Positions 34,204 through 43,627 of a stretch of DNA of 64,000 bases are shown one piece after another. Positions within the stretch are counted from its first letter, which is position 1. Every line of letters starts with the position of its first letter. The position numbers and the translations under genes are program-made. The notes beneath the pieces are model-generated. The model searched no databases. It was not told the origin of the DNA and saw nothing but the letters and a program-made list of their open reading frames with translations. Source of the DNA: Martelella radicis (lineage in GTDB: Bacteria > Pseudomonadota > Alphaproteobacteria > Rhizobiales > Rhizobiaceae); the NCBI RefSeq assembly GCF_014196625.1, contig NZ_JACIDZ010000011.1, forward strand, positions 120,848 to 184,847, read 5' to 3'.

Positions 34204-35373
34204 ATGGCAGACATCATTTTCGACGGCATCGGCAAGCGCTATCCGGACGGTTTCGCGGCGATCGCCAAACTCGACCTTCACATCAGGGACGGCGAGTTCC
34301 TGGTGCTTGTCGGCCCGTCCGGCTGCGGCAAGTCAACCGCGCTCCGGATGATCGCGGGCCTTGAGGAGATCACCGACGGGCGGCTGATCATTGACGGCGT
34401 GATCGCCAACAACCTCGCTCCGCGCGACCGCGACATCGCCATGGTGTTCCAGTCCTATGCGCTCTACCCGCATCTGAACGTCGAGGAGAATATCGGCTTT
34501 GGCCTCAGGGTGCGCGGCGCGGAAAAGAAGGCGCTGGCCGAAAAAGTGCGCCAGACGGCCGAACTGCTGGAGCTTTCCGAACATCTGAAGCGCAAACCCG
34601 GCCAGCTTTCCGGCGGTCAGCGGCAGCGCGTGGCCATGGGCCGGGCGCTGGTGCGCGACCCGAAGGCCTTCCTCATGGACGAGCCGCTCTCCAATCTCGA
34701 TGCGCGGTTGCGCGGGCAGATGCGCACCGAAATCGCCCGCCTGCAGAAGCTCACCGGCGTCACCACAGTCTATGTGACCCATGACCAGGTGGAGGCGATG
34801 ACCATGGGCGACCGCGTCGCCGTCATGCGCCATGGAGTGCTGCAGCAGCTCGACACGCCGCGCGCGCTCTACGATACGCCTGCCAATCTCTTCGTCGCCG
34901 GCTTCATCGGCGCGCCCTCGATGAATTTCATGGCCGCCGATCTGGTTAAGACGGAAGCTGGCATCGATGCCCGGGTCGGCCCGTTCGATTTCCTGTTCGA
35001 GGCCGATGATCTTGCCGCAAGGCCGGGCCTCAACCGCTCGGCCGGCGACCGGGTGATCCTCGGCATCCGCCCGGAAATGTTCACGCCCGTGGATAACCCG
35101 GACAGCGCGGTCAACACCGTGACCGGCGAGGTCATCTTCGTTGAGGATCTGGGGTCGACCCTGCTCGCCCATATCGACATCGGCTCCGCCGATGGCAGCC
35201 TGCGCGAGATCGGCGATGACGGCGAGGACGACGGCGCGTTGTCCGCCCCAAGGCTTCGTGTGGTTCTGGATGGACAGTTGCGGGTGAAGGCCGGCGAGAC
35301 GATCACGCTTGCGGTCGATGCCGGCAACATCCACGTCTTCAATGCCCAGACGGAAGGCGCTATCCGGGATTAG
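34204..35373 (+). CDS. Sugar ABC transporter ATP-binding protein (UgpC type), no adjacent permeases
   Basis: 389 residues. Walker A GPSGCGKST, signature LSGGQRQR, Walker B AFLMDEPLSNLD, H-loop VTHDQVEAMT, then FVAGFIGAPSMNF and a TOBE domain. This is the CUT1 sugar type, so it should serve a MalFG-like permease pair, but none is next to it. The following permease is convergent and of the iron type. It may feed a transporter encoded elsewhere. Its TAG stop codon is the first triplet of a palindromic repeat. Confidence 0.9.
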   Translation: MADIIFDGIGKRYPDGFAAIAKLDLHIRDGEFLVLVGPSGCGKSTALRMIAGLEEITDGRLIIDGVIANNLAPRDRDIAMVFQSYALYPHLNVEENIGFGLRVRGAEKKALAEKVRQTAELLELSEHLKRKPGQLSGGQRQRVAMGRALVRDPKAFLMDEPLSNLDARLRGQMRTEIARLQKLTGVTTVYVTHDQVEAMTMGDRVAVMRHGVLQQLDTPRALYDTPANLFVAGFIGAPSMNFMAADLVKTEAGIDARVGPFDFLFEADDLAARPGLNRSAGDRVILGIRPEMFTPVDNPDSAVNTVTGEVIFVEDLGSTLLAHIDIGSADGSLREIGDDGEDDGALSAPRLRVVLDGQLRVKAGETITLAVDAGNIHVFNAQTEGAIRD

Positions 35374-35469
35374 GGCGGGTGCGTCCCTTTGGACGCACCC
35401 GCCCTAATCTATTGAATCTGCGCATCGTGCCTTCCGAAAATCGATTCCGATTTTCGGGCCGATGCGCTA
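35371..35469. repeat. Composite palindromic element between convergent genes
   Basis: Hairpin 1 has 16-bp arms at 35371-35386 and 35391-35406 (TAGGGCGGGTGCGTCC and its complement). Hairpin 2 has outer arms GCGCATCG (35420-35427) and CGATGCGC (35460-35467), enclosing CCGAAAATCG and CGATTTTCGG (35434-35443, 35448-35457). The left end supplies the ATPase stop and the right end the permease stop. It is a rhizobial-style dispersed repeat, probably also terminating both transcripts. Hairpin 1 is related to the element at 55743-55780. Confidence 0.8.
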
Positions 35470-37140
35470 GGCCCGCCGGTCCATCGCGCGCGAAACCAGC
35501 AGAACGGGCACCAGGCCGGCCAGAATGATGATCATCGCCGGCACGGAGGCGCTTTCGACCTGAGCGCGCGAGGCGTCCTCGTAGACGAGGGTCGCCAGCG
35601 TGTTGAAGTTGAAGGGGCGCAGCAGGATGGTTGCCGAAAGCTCCTTCAGCGTTTCGATGAACACCAGAAGCGCCGCCGTCCACAGCGCCGGGCGCATGTT
35701 CGGCAGCAGCACGGAGAAAAGCGCCTTTGCCGGGGAGCGGCCGAGCGTGCGGGCCGCCATGTCGAGGCTCGGAGACAGCTTGTGAAAGCCGGCGTCGACG
35801 CTGCCCTCGGCCATGGCGAGAAAGCGGACGGTGCAGGCATAGACGATGGCGAAACCGCTGCCGGAGAGGATCAGCCCGGTGGAAATGCCGAAATTGGCCC
35901 GCAAGGCCCCGTCCACGGCGTTATCGAGCCCGGCAAGCGGGATCAGCACCCCGATGGCGAGCACCGTGCCGGGAATGCCGTAGCCGAGGGAGGCGAGCCG
36001 CGTGACAGAACGGATCCTCGCGCCGGGATGGGTCCTGACCGCATAGGAAAGCGTCAGGCCGAACAGGACGGCGAAAGCGGCGGCCAGGCCGGAAACCGAA
36101 AGGGAGGTCAGAAGCGCTTCCAGCAGGCGTTCGGAGAAAAAGTCATCGAGCCTCTTGAGCGCGAAGTCGGCGAGAACCAGGGCTGGCACGACAAAGCCGA
36201 TGATAACCGGCAACAGGCAGGCAAGGCTTGCTGCAAGCCCTGCCGCGTCCGAAAGCCGCTGGCGTTCCGTCTGTCCGCTGATCGAGCGCCCGGCGCTGTA
36301 GCGCTGGTTGCGGCGGGCGACCCGCTCCAGAAGGATCAGCGCCAGCACGAAGACAAGCATGATCGCCGACAATTGCGCCGCACCGGCAAGATTGCCGCGG
36401 TTGAGCCAGGTCTCGTATATGGAGAAAGTCAGCGTGTTGACCCCGAGATATTGCACAGCGCCGATATCGTTGAGGCTCTCCATCATCACCAGGGTCAGAC
36501 CGACGACGATCGCCGGCCGGGCCATCGGCAGTTGCACGGCGCGGAAAACACGAAACCGCCCCGCGCCAAGCGTGCGCGCCACCTCGGCCGCATTGCGCCC
36601 TTGCATCGAAAACACCGAGCGGGCGGTCAGGTAGACATAAGGGTAGAGCACGGCCGACATGACCAGCACGGCTCCGCCAAGCGACCTGATGTCCGGGAAA
36701 TAATAGTCCCGCGCGGATTGAAAGCCGAACAGCGCGCGGTAAAGCGTCTGGACCGGGCCTGTGAAATCGAAGAATTCTCCGAAGGCATAGGCCGAAAGAT
36801 AGATCGGCATTGCGAGCGGCAGGACCAGGGCGACCGAAAGAATCCGTCTGAAGGGAAAATCGAAGGAAACCACAAGCCAGGCGGTGACGACTCCGACCGT
36901 CCCGGTGACGATGGCGTTGAAGAGAAGAAGCCGGAAAGTGCGGCCTGCCACGCGCGGCAGAACGGTCTCGGCCAGATGCGCGATGGCTGAGACGTCCGAG
37001 GAAAGGGCAAGCCAGCAGATCGCCGCCAGTGGCAGAAGCATCAGCGCGCAGATGAGACCGGCGGCCAGGGGCAGCGGCCGCAGCGCGCGTCGCCGTTCGG
37101 GGCGGGAAGGGGTCGCGCTTTTGGCGAAGTCGAGGGCCAT
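35467..37140 (-). CDS. Fe3+-type ABC transporter permease (two fused permease halves)
   Basis: 557 codons from the ATG at 37138-37140, preferred over an upstream TTG because GGAAAG precedes it. About 12 membrane helices in two homologous halves, as in FbpB/ThiP-type permeases. Each half has an EAA-like loop: EVARTLGAGRFRVFRAVQLP in the first and DMAARTLGRSPAKALFSVLLP-like in the second (marked by its ends DMAARTL and VLLP). Normal partners are a periplasmic ferric-binding protein and an ATPase; neither is adjacent. It may be used with components encoded elsewhere. Confidence 0.87.
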   Translation of the reverse strand: MALDFAKSATPSRPERRRALRPLPLAAGLICALMLLPLAAICWLALSSDVSAIAHLAETVLPRVAGRTFRLLLFNAIVTGTVGVVTAWLVVSFDFPFRRILSVALVLPLAMPIYLSAYAFGEFFDFTGPVQTLYRALFGFQSARDYYFPDIRSLGGAVLVMSAVLYPYVYLTARSVFSMQGRNAAEVARTLGAGRFRVFRAVQLPMARPAIVVGLTLVMMESLNDIGAVQYLGVNTLTFSIYETWLNRGNLAGAAQLSAIMLVFVLALILLERVARRNQRYSAGRSISGQTERQRLSDAAGLAASLACLLPVIIGFVVPALVLADFALKRLDDFFSERLLEALLTSLSVSGLAAAFAVLFGLTLSYAVRTHPGARIRSVTRLASLGYGIPGTVLAIGVLIPLAGLDNAVDGALRANFGISTGLILSGSGFAIVYACTVRFLAMAEGSVDAGFHKLSPSLDMAARTLGRSPAKALFSVLLPNMRPALWTAALLVFIETLKELSATILLRPFNFNTLATLVYEDASRAQVESASVPAMIIILAGLVPVLLVSRAMDRRA

Positions 37141-37291
37141 GCTTTCCGGTCGCGTGTGGGCGCCGCCTGTAAGGTACGCCAAAGTTGACAAGTTTCGACC
37201 GGTTTTATTGCCTCTCGTCAAATTGCGCAATATGTCCGCTTGCCGCAGCCTTCGGGCATGGGGTGCGGGAATTCGCCTTCGGGCCTGTCGT

Positions 37292-40231
37292 CTAGTAGTG
37301 GAGCGGCCTTGCCTCTTTCAGCGGCAGGAAGACTTCGACCAGCATGCCCTCGCTTGGCACGGCGTGGACCAGAAAGCGTGCGTCGATTCCCTCGGCAAGC
37401 TTGCGCGCCTTTTGCAGGTGCTGGTTTTCCGCCTCCTTGCCCTCCGCGCGCGCGCCGGTCGTGCGCCTTCTGCTCGGCGCAATCCCGTTATCGCGGAAGC
37501 GCAGCACGGTCTCGCCGCTGGCAGAGACCGCCGTCGACACCACGACCTGGCCGCCGGCCGGCGTGAACTGCACGGCGCCTTGGAGGAGCTGGAACGCCAT
37601 TTCTCTGAGCGCATCCGTGTCGCAAGGCGTTTTGGCAAGCGTAGGTGAAAGCGCCGCCCGGATGATGATGCGCCGGGCATTGGCGCGCGGCTGCACCATG
37701 CTCACGGCTTCGGCAATCGCGTCGTTGATCTGGGCGGTCTCATGCGCGCTCGACTGGGGCAGGCGTTCGGGCTTTCGGGGTTCATGCACAGGCTCTGGCG
37801 GCGCTATTTCCTCCGGCTCAGGCTCCGGTTCGCCGAGCAGCCGGCCGACGATACTGCGCGCCTGGCGGCTCTTGGCGGCGATCTCGCGGGCGAGCGCGTG
37901 GTAGCGGTTGTCGCCGAGCGCGCCGAAGGCCTGATGATCCATGGTTTCCGATAGCGAGACAATCGCATCAAGCGGCTGGCGCAATTCGTAACGCAGCGCC
38001 GAGCGGACGGTGTCTCGCTCTTCTTCCGCCTCTCGCGCTTCGCGCCGCGCCGTGCGCAGATCCTCTTCGCGGCGCTTCAGGGAGGTGACATCGCGCAGGA
38101 TCGCGCAAACACCGCCCGATTGGGGCAAAAGGCCGAGCGTTAGGAACAGCGGAATGAGTCCGCCGCCCGATTCGCGGCCGATCACTTCCAGTCCCTCGTG
38201 CATCACGTCGCTGCCGCGCCCTTCGAGCAGGCGGGCGATCTGGATCTCCAGGTCGTTATGGCTTTCCTCGGCAAACAAAGTGCCGACATCCTCGCCAATC
38301 ACATCCTGGCTTTCGACGCCGAAAAGGGCAGAAGCAGAGCTGGAGATGGAACGGATATGCCGCTTCTCATCGAGGATCAGGACGCCATCGGTGGACGTAT
38401 CCAGCATGGCGTGCAGTTCCGCGATCTCGCCGTCATTGCGCGTGGTCGGCGCTGTTTCGTTCCCGCCAGCACGATCGGCGATGACGGGAAGCTCAGCCCT
38501 ACCGCCTGCGGCCTGTTCCGGCCGGAGCGTCAGGGCCAGAGCGCGTCCGCCATTCCAGGAAATGGCCTGGAGGTGGAAGGAGACCGGCAGGCGACCGCCA
38601 TCGGCCGTGCGCAGGAACAGCCGGTCGTCATCGCCGCGCTCGACGAAGGCATCGGGTCCGCCGGCGTCGATCACGGCATCGAGCGATCCATAGCCGGAAA
38701 GCGACAGGAAGGCGGGATTGGCGTGCAGAACGCGCTCTCCGGACTGAACGACGATCGCATCCCGGCTGGCATCGATTTCCAAAGCGTCAGGACCGGTGTG
38801 TCCGTCTTCTTGAACAGGCTTGGTTCGCCGCAGGATGACCGGCCCGGGCGTGTGCTCCGCAATCACGGGTTCGTTCGCGGGTGCCGGTGCAGCCGATCCG
38901 GTCTCGGCGGACCGGAGCTGGCTTGCGATTTCGTCAAGCGCGTGGCGTTCGTCATCCGTCAGTTGCGGTGCTGGTCTTGCGGGACCGGGGGCCGGGCGAG
39001 CGGCGGGCACGGCCTCGACACTAGCAGTTTCCTCGCCGAGCCGGACCAGGCCGAAGCCCCTGAAACCTTCGAAACGGCGTTCGCGCGTGTAGGTCGGCAG
39101 TGCGGCAAGGTCGATCGGCACCAGCTTGTCGGTGCCTGAGACCGGCCACTCGACCGTGCGGCCGGACCATGTGTCGGCGCTTTGCAGAAGACGTGCGATA
39201 TCGCCTGCGCCTCTGACGCCAAGCTGCGTCTCGATCTCGCCGAAACGAAGGCCGGTGACGGCGGCCATCTCGGAGCCGACGGCCTTGGCAAGCTCGCCGG
39301 AAACATCGCTGATCCGTCCCGCGCTGTCGGTGCGCCAGACGAAACGCAAGGGGCGCGGCGTGTCGGCTTCGGCCCGCTCGGTTTCCCCGGTCCGTTCCTC
39401 GGGCAGCGCGGGCTGCCTGCGCACGACGGAAGCAGGGATTGAGGCGGGGTCGACCGGCGCGTGCTCGGCGGCGATAAGCGCGCCCAGGCTTTCATCGATG
39501 GCGGCAATCGCCTCGCGGGCGGAGCGCGTATCTGCCGAAGTGTCCTCTTCCTCGGTCGCTTCGATGATGGTGTTGACTTCTTCGGCAAGTTCTTCGGAAA
39601 CGAAAAGCAGGAACTGCCTGGGGTTTCGCGAAAGCCGGCCGAGCGCCAGCGGCCATATGCCGGTTTCGGTCGTGACAAGCCGCTCGGTGTAACTGTCGGC
39701 GCCTGCCGACAGGCTCTCGATGATCGGCCGAAGGTTGCCGGCGCGAAGGCCGGTGCGGTCGAAACCAGCCGACGCCTGTCTGATTTCGCCGTTTTCATCT
39801 GTCAGCGCCAGATGCGCCTCGTCTTCCGCAAAGCCCGATACGAGATCGTTCTTTGGTTCTCCGCCGGCTTCGTTCTCGCATTCAAGGAGCAGGTATCGGC
39901 GACCATCAAGCACGAACAGGCTGGCGCGCGCCGGGGCGGAGACCCTGCGAAAACGCTGTGTCGTGCTGATCGCAAAGTCCCGGCTGTCGCCGGGTTCCCC
40001 AAGAGATCCCGCTGCCGCCATGAACTGGCGCAGGAGAATATTCTTGTCGACGTCGGTCCCCGACGCTTCCGATATCAGCGTGTGGCCGAGCAGTTTCGCG
40101 CCGGCGGCGCTGGCAAAGACCACTGTTCTTTCTCTCGGATCGACGACCAGCATGGCCCTGCCATCCAGGAAGCGTCCGCGCAGCGCGGGATGGCTGGCAA
40201 AGGCGAGGTAATGTGGAATTGCCGCATTCAT
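37292..40231 (-). CDS. Large PAS protein with degenerate histidine-kinase core
   Basis: 979 residues, no membrane segment evident. The N-terminal half has PAS-like regions; clear PAS domains occur near 500-590 (DAIVVQSGERVLHANPAFL) and 620-720 (LDTSTDGVLILDEKRH). A coiled coil rich in Arg and Glu follows (about 720-740). The H-box reads ALRYELRQPLDAI with Tyr748 (codon 37988-37990) where the phosphoacceptor His belongs. The N-box is QLLQGAVQFTP, lacking Asn; a D-box RDNGIAP remains; no glycine-rich G2 box is seen. It is probably a pseudokinase sensor, comparable in the Tyr swap to Caulobacter DivL. Confidence 0.82.
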   Translation of the reverse strand: MNAAIPHYLAFASHPALRGRFLDGRAMLVVDPRERTVVFASAAGAKLLGHTLISEASGTDVDKNILLRQFMAAAGSLGEPGDSRDFAISTTQRFRRVSAPARASLFVLDGRRYLLLECENEAGGEPKNDLVSGFAEDEAHLALTDENGEIRQASAGFDRTGLRAGNLRPIIESLSAGADSYTERLVTTETGIWPLALGRLSRNPRQFLLFVSEELAEEVNTIIEATEEEDTSADTRSAREAIAAIDESLGALIAAEHAPVDPASIPASVVRRQPALPEERTGETERAEADTPRPLRFVWRTDSAGRISDVSGELAKAVGSEMAAVTGLRFGEIETQLGVRGAGDIARLLQSADTWSGRTVEWPVSGTDKLVPIDLAALPTYTRERRFEGFRGFGLVRLGEETASVEAVPAARPAPGPARPAPQLTDDERHALDEIASQLRSAETGSAAPAPANEPVIAEHTPGPVILRRTKPVQEDGHTGPDALEIDASRDAIVVQSGERVLHANPAFLSLSGYGSLDAVIDAGGPDAFVERGDDDRLFLRTADGGRLPVSFHLQAISWNGGRALALTLRPEQAAGGRAELPVIADRAGGNETAPTTRNDGEIAELHAMLDTSTDGVLILDEKRHIRSISSSASALFGVESQDVIGEDVGTLFAEESHNDLEIQIARLLEGRGSDVMHEGLEVIGRESGGGLIPLFLTLGLLPQSGGVCAILRDVTSLKRREEDLRTARREAREAEEERDTVRSALRYELRQPLDAIVSLSETMDHQAFGALGDNRYHALAREIAAKSRQARSIVGRLLGEPEPEPEEIAPPEPVHEPRKPERLPQSSAHETAQINDAIAEAVSMVQPRANARRIIIRAALSPTLAKTPCDTDALREMAFQLLQGAVQFTPAGGQVVVSTAVSASGETVLRFRDNGIAPSRRRTTGARAEGKEAENQHLQKARKLAEGIDARFLVHAVPSEGMLVEVFLPLKEARPLHY

Positions 40232-40486
40232 GGCTCTTCGGTCCGCTCGGGGTTCTCTTCAAAGCGATGCGTGCCTGACCGGCGTTTCGCGCATCCTTCA
40301 CTTAACGCTTTCTTAATAATAATAATGGCGATTGTGGTCCAGATCAGGTCCGGTCTTTTCATCGCGCACGGTTAACGGTCGGATTGGCGCCAAGGCACAG
40401 GATTTTTATCGATCGGTCATCAAGGGGCTTGCAAAAAGCTGTCAGGCCTTTTATGTGAGCCGCGATGCATGACGCATCGTCCTTGT

Positions 40487-40563
40487 GCGGTTGTAGCTCA
40501 GTTGGTTAGAGCGCAGGTTTGTGGCACCTGAGGTCGGTGGTTCGACCCCACCCAACCGTACCA
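40487..40563 (+). tRNA. tRNA-His (GTG anticodon)
   Basis: A full cloverleaf of 77 bases including an encoded CCA: acceptor GCGGTTG with CAACCGT, D arm GCTC/GAGC, anticodon stem CAGGT/ACCTG with loop TTGTGGC (anticodon GTG at 40521-40523), and T arm GGTGG/CCACC. The discriminator base is A, and the base before the acceptor is T, not the G-1 normally found in tRNA-His. This A73, G-1-less form is characteristic of many alphaproteobacteria. Confidence 0.96.
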
Positions 40564-40630
40564 TCCATTTCTTCCGGATATTCGACTTGCAGCGGATAAA
40601 TGCTTGGCTAAGCGCAATCTTCCCGCGGGC

Positions 40631-41524
40631 CTAGCGTCGCTCGCGCAGCACGATCACGCCGCTTGCAACGATGATGGCGCTGCCGAGAAGCGAGATGGCG
40701 TCGGGACGCTCGCCCAGAATCAGAACCCCGAGAACAAGAGCAAAGAGCAGGCGGGAATATCGGAAGGGCGACACCGAAGCGATGCGTCCGGTTCTCATCG
40801 CAAGCGTCAGTCCGCAATAGCCCAGCATGCCAAAGAGCGTTGCCGCCGCCAGAAAGCTCCAGGTCAGAGCTTCTGGTGGTGCGGTGCCGCCCGAAAAGAT
40901 CAACAGGACGGCGCCAGCCAGTGTCAGCATGGCAAATCCCAGCACGCCGATCTGTGCCGTTGACATGGAGACCGGCGCTGCCCGCGTCGCCAGATCCCGC
41001 CCGGCAAACCCGATCGTGCCGAGAACGGCGAAGATCGCGCTGGCGCGGAAACCTTCAAGTCCGGGGCGCAATATCAGCAGGACGCCGATAAAGCCCGCAA
41101 GGATCGACAGCCATTTTCGCGCTGTCACCTGTTCGGAGAAGAACAGGATCGCGCCAAGGGCAACGATCGCCGGCGCCGCCTGCAGGATTGCCGATGCGTT
41201 TGAAAGCGGCGTCAGGGCCAGAGCCAGAGCATAAAACAGCCGGCCGCCGATCTCGCAGACCGAACGCAGCATCATCACCTTGGAGAAGATGGCGGGATGC
41301 AGCGCCCGCTCGCCCTTGAAGCGGGCGAAGAGGGCAAAGCACAGCGTGCCGACAAGCCCGTAGATGACGACAGCCTGTCCGACCGGAATGTCCGTTGATG
41401 CCTGCTTGACCGCCAGATCCTCAAGCGCGAAAGCGCCCATTCCGAGCGTCATGAACAACGCTCCCCGGGCTTCCGCGGAGAAATGATCCGGCGGGTTCAG
41501 GCGTCGGGAAAGGGGCAAGGCCAT
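40631..41524 (-). CDS. EamA/DMT family transporter
   Basis: 297 residues with about ten membrane helices arranged as two EamA repeats. The first starts GALFMTLGMGAFALEDLAVKQ; the second, starting near 150, includes ALTWSFLAAATLFGMLGYCGL and ALVLGVLILGERPDAISLLGS as recognisable ends. The family exports or exchanges metabolites such as amino acids across the inner membrane. It follows the tRNA-His gene on the opposite strand and seems monocistronic. Substrate unknown. Confidence 0.88.
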   Translation of the reverse strand: MALPLSRRLNPPDHFSAEARGALFMTLGMGAFALEDLAVKQASTDIPVGQAVVIYGLVGTLCFALFARFKGERALHPAIFSKVMMLRSVCEIGGRLFYALALALTPLSNASAILQAAPAIVALGAILFFSEQVTARKWLSILAGFIGVLLILRPGLEGFRASAIFAVLGTIGFAGRDLATRAAPVSMSTAQIGVLGFAMLTLAGAVLLIFSGGTAPPEALTWSFLAAATLFGMLGYCGLTLAMRTGRIASVSPFRYSRLLFALVLGVLILGERPDAISLLGSAIIVASGVIVLRERR

Positions 41525-41669
41525 CTGTGCTCTCGGATTTCGGTCGGGACGAATGCCCGCGAAGGGCTTGGCCTATATCCATGCGAAGGTTGAAAATGTA
41601 AAGCGGATCCTCACTGCAACGCGCAGGGTCAGGTCTCGCCAGACATTCCTCGAATTCTGTTGTCGGGCT

Positions 41670-42581
41670 CTACTGCGGATGAAGCGTCTTCTGCCACCTT
41701 TCGCGACCGCGTCCGATCAGCCAGTCGCTGATGGCGATCGCGGCACGGCGGTTCATGCCGTGCTGGGAAAGTTGCAGGTAGTAGACGGAGGCTTTGTCGA
41801 TCCGGATATCGGACAGTCGGACCAGTTCGCCACGTTCGAGATAGGGTTCGATCAGGGCTTCCCGGCACAACGCGACGCCGAGCCCGCTGAGCGCCGCGTC
41901 GCAGATCAGCGCCGAACCCGAGAAGAAAAGCCGCCTTTCGTCTCCATCTTTCAGTGCCCCAATGCCTGCGGCGGAAAGCCATGTTCGCCACATGCGCATG
42001 TCCTCGTCATGCAGAAGCGTGGCGCTGGCGATATCGGCTTCGCTTTCGATCGCGTGGCGGGCCTGGTAGGACGGCGCGCAGACCGGGATTGCCGATCCGG
42101 GGATGATCGGCTCGGCACCTTCCGGAATCTGGCCGTCGAGGGCAAAGCCGATCAGAAGATCGGGCTCCGGGCTTACCGGCTGGTCCGAAATATGTTCCTG
42201 GACATAGACGGAGACCTCCGGGTTTTCCGCCATGAAGGCTTCGATTTCCGGCAGCAGCCAGTTGGGGATCACAAATCGAAGCGAGGCGATCGAGACGGGA
42301 AGTCTCTCGCGCATCGTCAGCCGGTCGATCTCGTGCCTGATCGCGCCGAAGCTCTCGTTGATGACCTGCGCCAGGCTTTCTCCGGCCTCCGTCAGCGCGG
42401 TCTGGCGGCCTTCGCGCCGCATCAGCCTGATACCCGCCCAGTCCTCGATCTGCTTGAGCTGATGGCTGACGGCGGAGTGCGAGACGCTCAGCGTCCGAGC
42501 CGTTGCCGTCACCGATCCGCTTTGATGAAAAGCCTCCAGGGTTTTCAGCGCCCTTAATGGGGGCAGGCGATCCTGTGCCAT
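41670..42581 (-). CDS. LysR family transcriptional regulator
   Basis: 303 residues. The N-terminal helix-turn-helix has LKTLEAFHQSGSVTATARTL and VSHSAVSHQLKQIEDWAG. The remaining 220 residues form a periplasmic-binding-like effector domain with a GcvA-like layout (VIPNWLLPEIEAFMAENPEV). It is divergent from the amidase and peptide-importer operon (157-base gap), the usual place for a LysR activator. The gap has an AT-rich stretch near 42610-42660. The effector may be the substrate or product of the amidase. Confidence 0.9.
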   Translation of the reverse strand: MAQDRLPPLRALKTLEAFHQSGSVTATARTLSVSHSAVSHQLKQIEDWAGIRLMRREGRQTALTEAGESLAQVINESFGAIRHEIDRLTMRERLPVSIASLRFVIPNWLLPEIEAFMAENPEVSVYVQEHISDQPVSPEPDLLIGFALDGQIPEGAEPIIPGSAIPVCAPSYQARHAIESEADIASATLLHDEDMRMWRTWLSAAGIGALKDGDERRLFFSGSALICDAALSGLGVALCREALIEPYLERGELVRLSDIRIDKASVYYLQLSQHGMNRRAAIAISDWLIGRGRERWQKTLHPQ

Positions 42582-42739
42582 GTCGATACCTCCTTGCGGC
42601 GCAATGTCATGTTAGTTTTATAGACGAGAAGAGGAAATTTTGTACTTTTTTTGTCGGATTTCTCATTCTAGCCTGTGGTTGATCGATTTTTCGGCTCTGC
42701 CCGTTTCTGAGGCATTGCCCTTGGCCGGAGGGACGCAGG

Positions 42740-43627
42740 ATGACCACAACGACTGTCGCGACCAACGATCATGCGACCATCCGTCTCGCAATGGCGCAGA
42801 TGTGCTCGTCAAATACGCATGTCCGCAATATCGAGATCGTCACAAGCCTTGCCGCCGAGGCCCATGCGGCGGGCGCCGACCTTCTGGCCCTTCCGGAAGC
42901 TTCCGGCATGGTCAACAAGGACGTGGCGTCCGCGCGTCTTTCCGTCACGGATGAAACGCGGGATCCCTTTCTTGCGGCCTGCCGTGAACTTGCGGCGAAA
43001 TACGGGCTCTGGATCCATACCGGTTCGACACCGCTTGCCGGCGCCGATGGCGGCCGGTTCTCGAATGCCAGCCATCTCATCGACGGGAGTGGCGTGTTCG
43101 TGGCACGCTACGACAAGATCCACCTGTTCGATGTCGACCTGCCGGGAGAAATCTCGCGCCGCGAATCCGATCGATACGCGCCGGGTGGAGAAGCGGTGCT
43201 GGCGGATACGCCCTGGGGGCCCTTCGGCATGTCGGTCTGCTACGACGTGCGCTTCCCCCATCTCTACCGTGACTATGCCCATGCCGGCGCCAGGATCCTG
43301 TTCATACCTTCGGCTTTCGCGATGTCGACGGGAGAGGCGCATTGGGCGACGTTGCTGCGCGCGCGCGCCATCGAAAACGGCTGCTATGTCGTGGCGGCGG
43401 CCCAGTGCGGCCATCACGATGACGGGCGGGAGACCTGGGGGCAGTCGATGATTGTCGATCCGTGGGGCACGGTCGTGGAGGACATGGGCAAGCGCATCGG
43501 GCTTGCGGTGGCCGATCTCGACCTTTCGCTTGTCTTGAAGACCCGCCGCTCAATTCCGTCGCTCGTCAATGAACGCGACTACAGTTTTGAACCGGATGCA
43601 ACGAACCGGAGGCGGCAAACCGCCTGA
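42740..43627 (+). CDS. Nitrilase-family carbon-nitrogen hydrolase (amidase)
   Basis: 295 residues. The catalytic triad of the superfamily is complete: Glu in LLALPEAS (about 52), Lys in RYDKIHLFD (about 125) and Cys in MSVCYDVRFPHLYR (about 167). It resembles Nit1/omega-amidase-type enzymes that hydrolyse small amides or deaminated glutathione rather than true nitriles. The ATG at 42740 follows CCGGAGGGACGCAGG. It is the first gene of an operon with an oligopeptide-type ABC importer, so the imported compound may be an amide or peptide-like molecule. Confidence 0.9.
   Translation: MTTTTVATNDHATIRLAMAQMCSSNTHVRNIEIVTSLAAEAHAAGADLLALPEASGMVNKDVASARLSVTDETRDPFLAACRELAAKYGLWIHTGSTPLAGADGGRFSNASHLIDGSGVFVARYDKIHLFDVDLPGEISRRESDRYAPGGEAVLADTPWGPFGMSVCYDVRFPHLYRDYAHAGARILFIPSAFAMSTGEAHWATLLRARAIENGCYVVAAAQCGHHDDGRETWGQSMIVDPWGTVVEDMGKRIGLAVADLDLSLVLKTRRSIPSLVNERDYSFEPDATNRRRQTA

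Noticed and set aside
34204..37140. ABC ATPase and ferric-type permease as one transporter
   Set aside because: The genes are convergent and the ATPase carries the CUT1-type TOBE tail; no binding protein links them.
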